A stretch of DNA of 7,189 nt from assembly GCA_900754955.1 (NCBI GenBank), contig CAAEEV010000141.1, forward strand, positions 1 through 7,189. Direction: 5' to 3'. The notes beneath the pieces are model-generated. The model saw only the letters and a program-made list of their open reading frames with translations. It was not told the origin of the DNA and did no database searches. The DNA is from Eggerthellaceae bacterium (GTDB lineage Bacteria; Actinomycetota; Coriobacteriia; Coriobacteriales; Eggerthellaceae). This document shows, one piece after another, positions 6,732 to 7,189 of the stretch (position 1 is the first letter of the stretch; each line of letters starts with the position of its first letter). The translations under genes were made by a program, and so were the position numbers.

Positions 6732-7136
6732 ATGAAGGTCGCTGTCGCGTGCGATGGGCTCAACGCCTCCGCGCACGCCGCTCGATGTGACAGCTTCATG
6801 TGCTACACCATCGAGAAGGGCATCATAACCGAATGCCGCAACCTGCCGAACATGGGTTGCACGAGCCATGAAGGTGCCGAGCTCGTCATCGGGCTCGGGT
6901 TCGACACCATTATTTCGGGCGGCATCGACATGGACATGGCCAACGAGCTGTGCGCTGCCGGCGTGGAGGTTGTCGCCGGCGTTTCGGGCACCGCGCGCGA
7001 GGTGGTGCAGGCGTACCTCAACCACACGCTCATGGGCGCTGTGGAGCCCTGCTCCATCGCTGAGGCCGACCCCGAGGACGCCGAGATCGATGACGCATTC
7101 GACCGCATAGCCGAAAGCCTCGCCTCGACGGTGTAG
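6732..7136 (+). CDS. NifX/NifB-family (dinitrogenase iron-molybdenum cofactor domain) small protein, cysteine-rich
   Basis: A 134-residue single-domain protein of the fold that in NifX, NafY and the NifB C-terminus binds iron-sulfur or iron-molybdenum clusters; many members outside nitrogen fixers have unknown roles. The family pattern is visible: MKVAVA first strand, a loop ending in SAHAARCDSFMCYTI (13-27) that corresponds to the usual HFGRC...F segment, GAELVIGLGFDTIISGGI in the middle, and the GVEVVAGVSGTAREVVQAYL segment before an acidic C-terminus. Seven cysteines (7, 19, 24, 35, 43, 74, 107) are many for this size. The ATG at 6732 has GAAAGGA eight bases upstream; the in-frame ATG at 6723 is too close to that site. 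No nitrogenase genes are near, so a nitrogen fixation role is unlikely. Exact function is unknown. Confidence 0.85.
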   Translation: MKVAVACDGLNASAHAARCDSFMCYTIEKGIITECRNLPNMGCTSHEGAELVIGLGFDTIISGGIDMDMANELCAAGVEVVAGVSGTAREVVQAYLNHTLMGAVEPCSIAEADPEDAEIDDAFDRIAESLASTV

Positions 7137-7163
7137 CTCGACAAGCGCGACTATCTCTGCAGA

Positions 7164-7189
7164 AACGAAGAAGACCCGCCGACGTCGGC
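7164..7189 (+). terminator. Probable terminator cut by the window end
   Basis: The last 12 bases, GCCGACGTCGGC (7178-7189), are a perfect palindrome, preceded by the A-rich GAAGAAGACCC. If the right arm continues symmetrically past the edge it would form a long stem ending in T's, 27-50 bases after the NifX-like stop codon. Only the left half can be seen. Confidence 0.45.

Overview
This GC-rich window (dense G/C third codon positions, long antisense shadow ORFs) looks like a piece of bacterial chromosome. Protein styles and the absence of long AT-rich tracts fit an actinobacterium, most likely class Coriobacteriia (Eggerthellales-like); that placement is an impression from the sequences, not a search result. 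I see no insertion sequence, phage gene, CRISPR array or toxin-antitoxin pair. It reads as a core-genome region with well-spaced housekeeping genes.

Layout. On the minus strand from the left: an m5U 23S rRNA methyltransferase of the RlmD/RlmCD family (23-1381). Divergent from it is tRNA-Arg(CCG) on the plus strand (1469-1544), with a perfect TATAAT box and a GC-rich intrinsic terminator. Then come, again on the minus strand, a four-helix GtrA-like membrane protein (1606-2028), a self-contained tRNA-Glu(TTC) unit with promoter, leader hairpin and U-tract terminator (2134-2310), about 270 bp of non-coding sequence, and a family 2 glycosyltransferase of the polyprenyl-phosphate sugar synthase type with two C-terminal membrane helices (2583-3578).

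A 155-bp divergent intergenic region with a short perfect dyad separates these from the plus-strand genes: an MGDG-synthase/UgtP-like diacylglycerol glycosyltransferase (3734-5080) whose start looks leaderless, a RhlE-type DEAD-box RNA helicase with a long basic tail (5120-6631), and a small cysteine-rich NifX/NifB-family protein (6732-7136). A palindrome at the very end of the window is probably half of a terminator cut by the window edge.

How the genes relate. The GtrA-like protein and the family 2 glycosyltransferase are partner types in moving and using lipid-linked sugars, and the UgtP-like enzyme makes membrane glycolipids, so the centre of the window has an envelope glycosylation theme. 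The methyltransferase, the two tRNAs and the helicase are translation and RNA functions. I do not see a convincing new biological system. The points most worth a second look are the leaderless start, the operator-like dyad in the divergent region, the unusual iron-sulfur cysteine spacing of the methyltransferase, the cysteine-rich NifX-like protein and the unexplained structured intergenic segment at 2311-2582.
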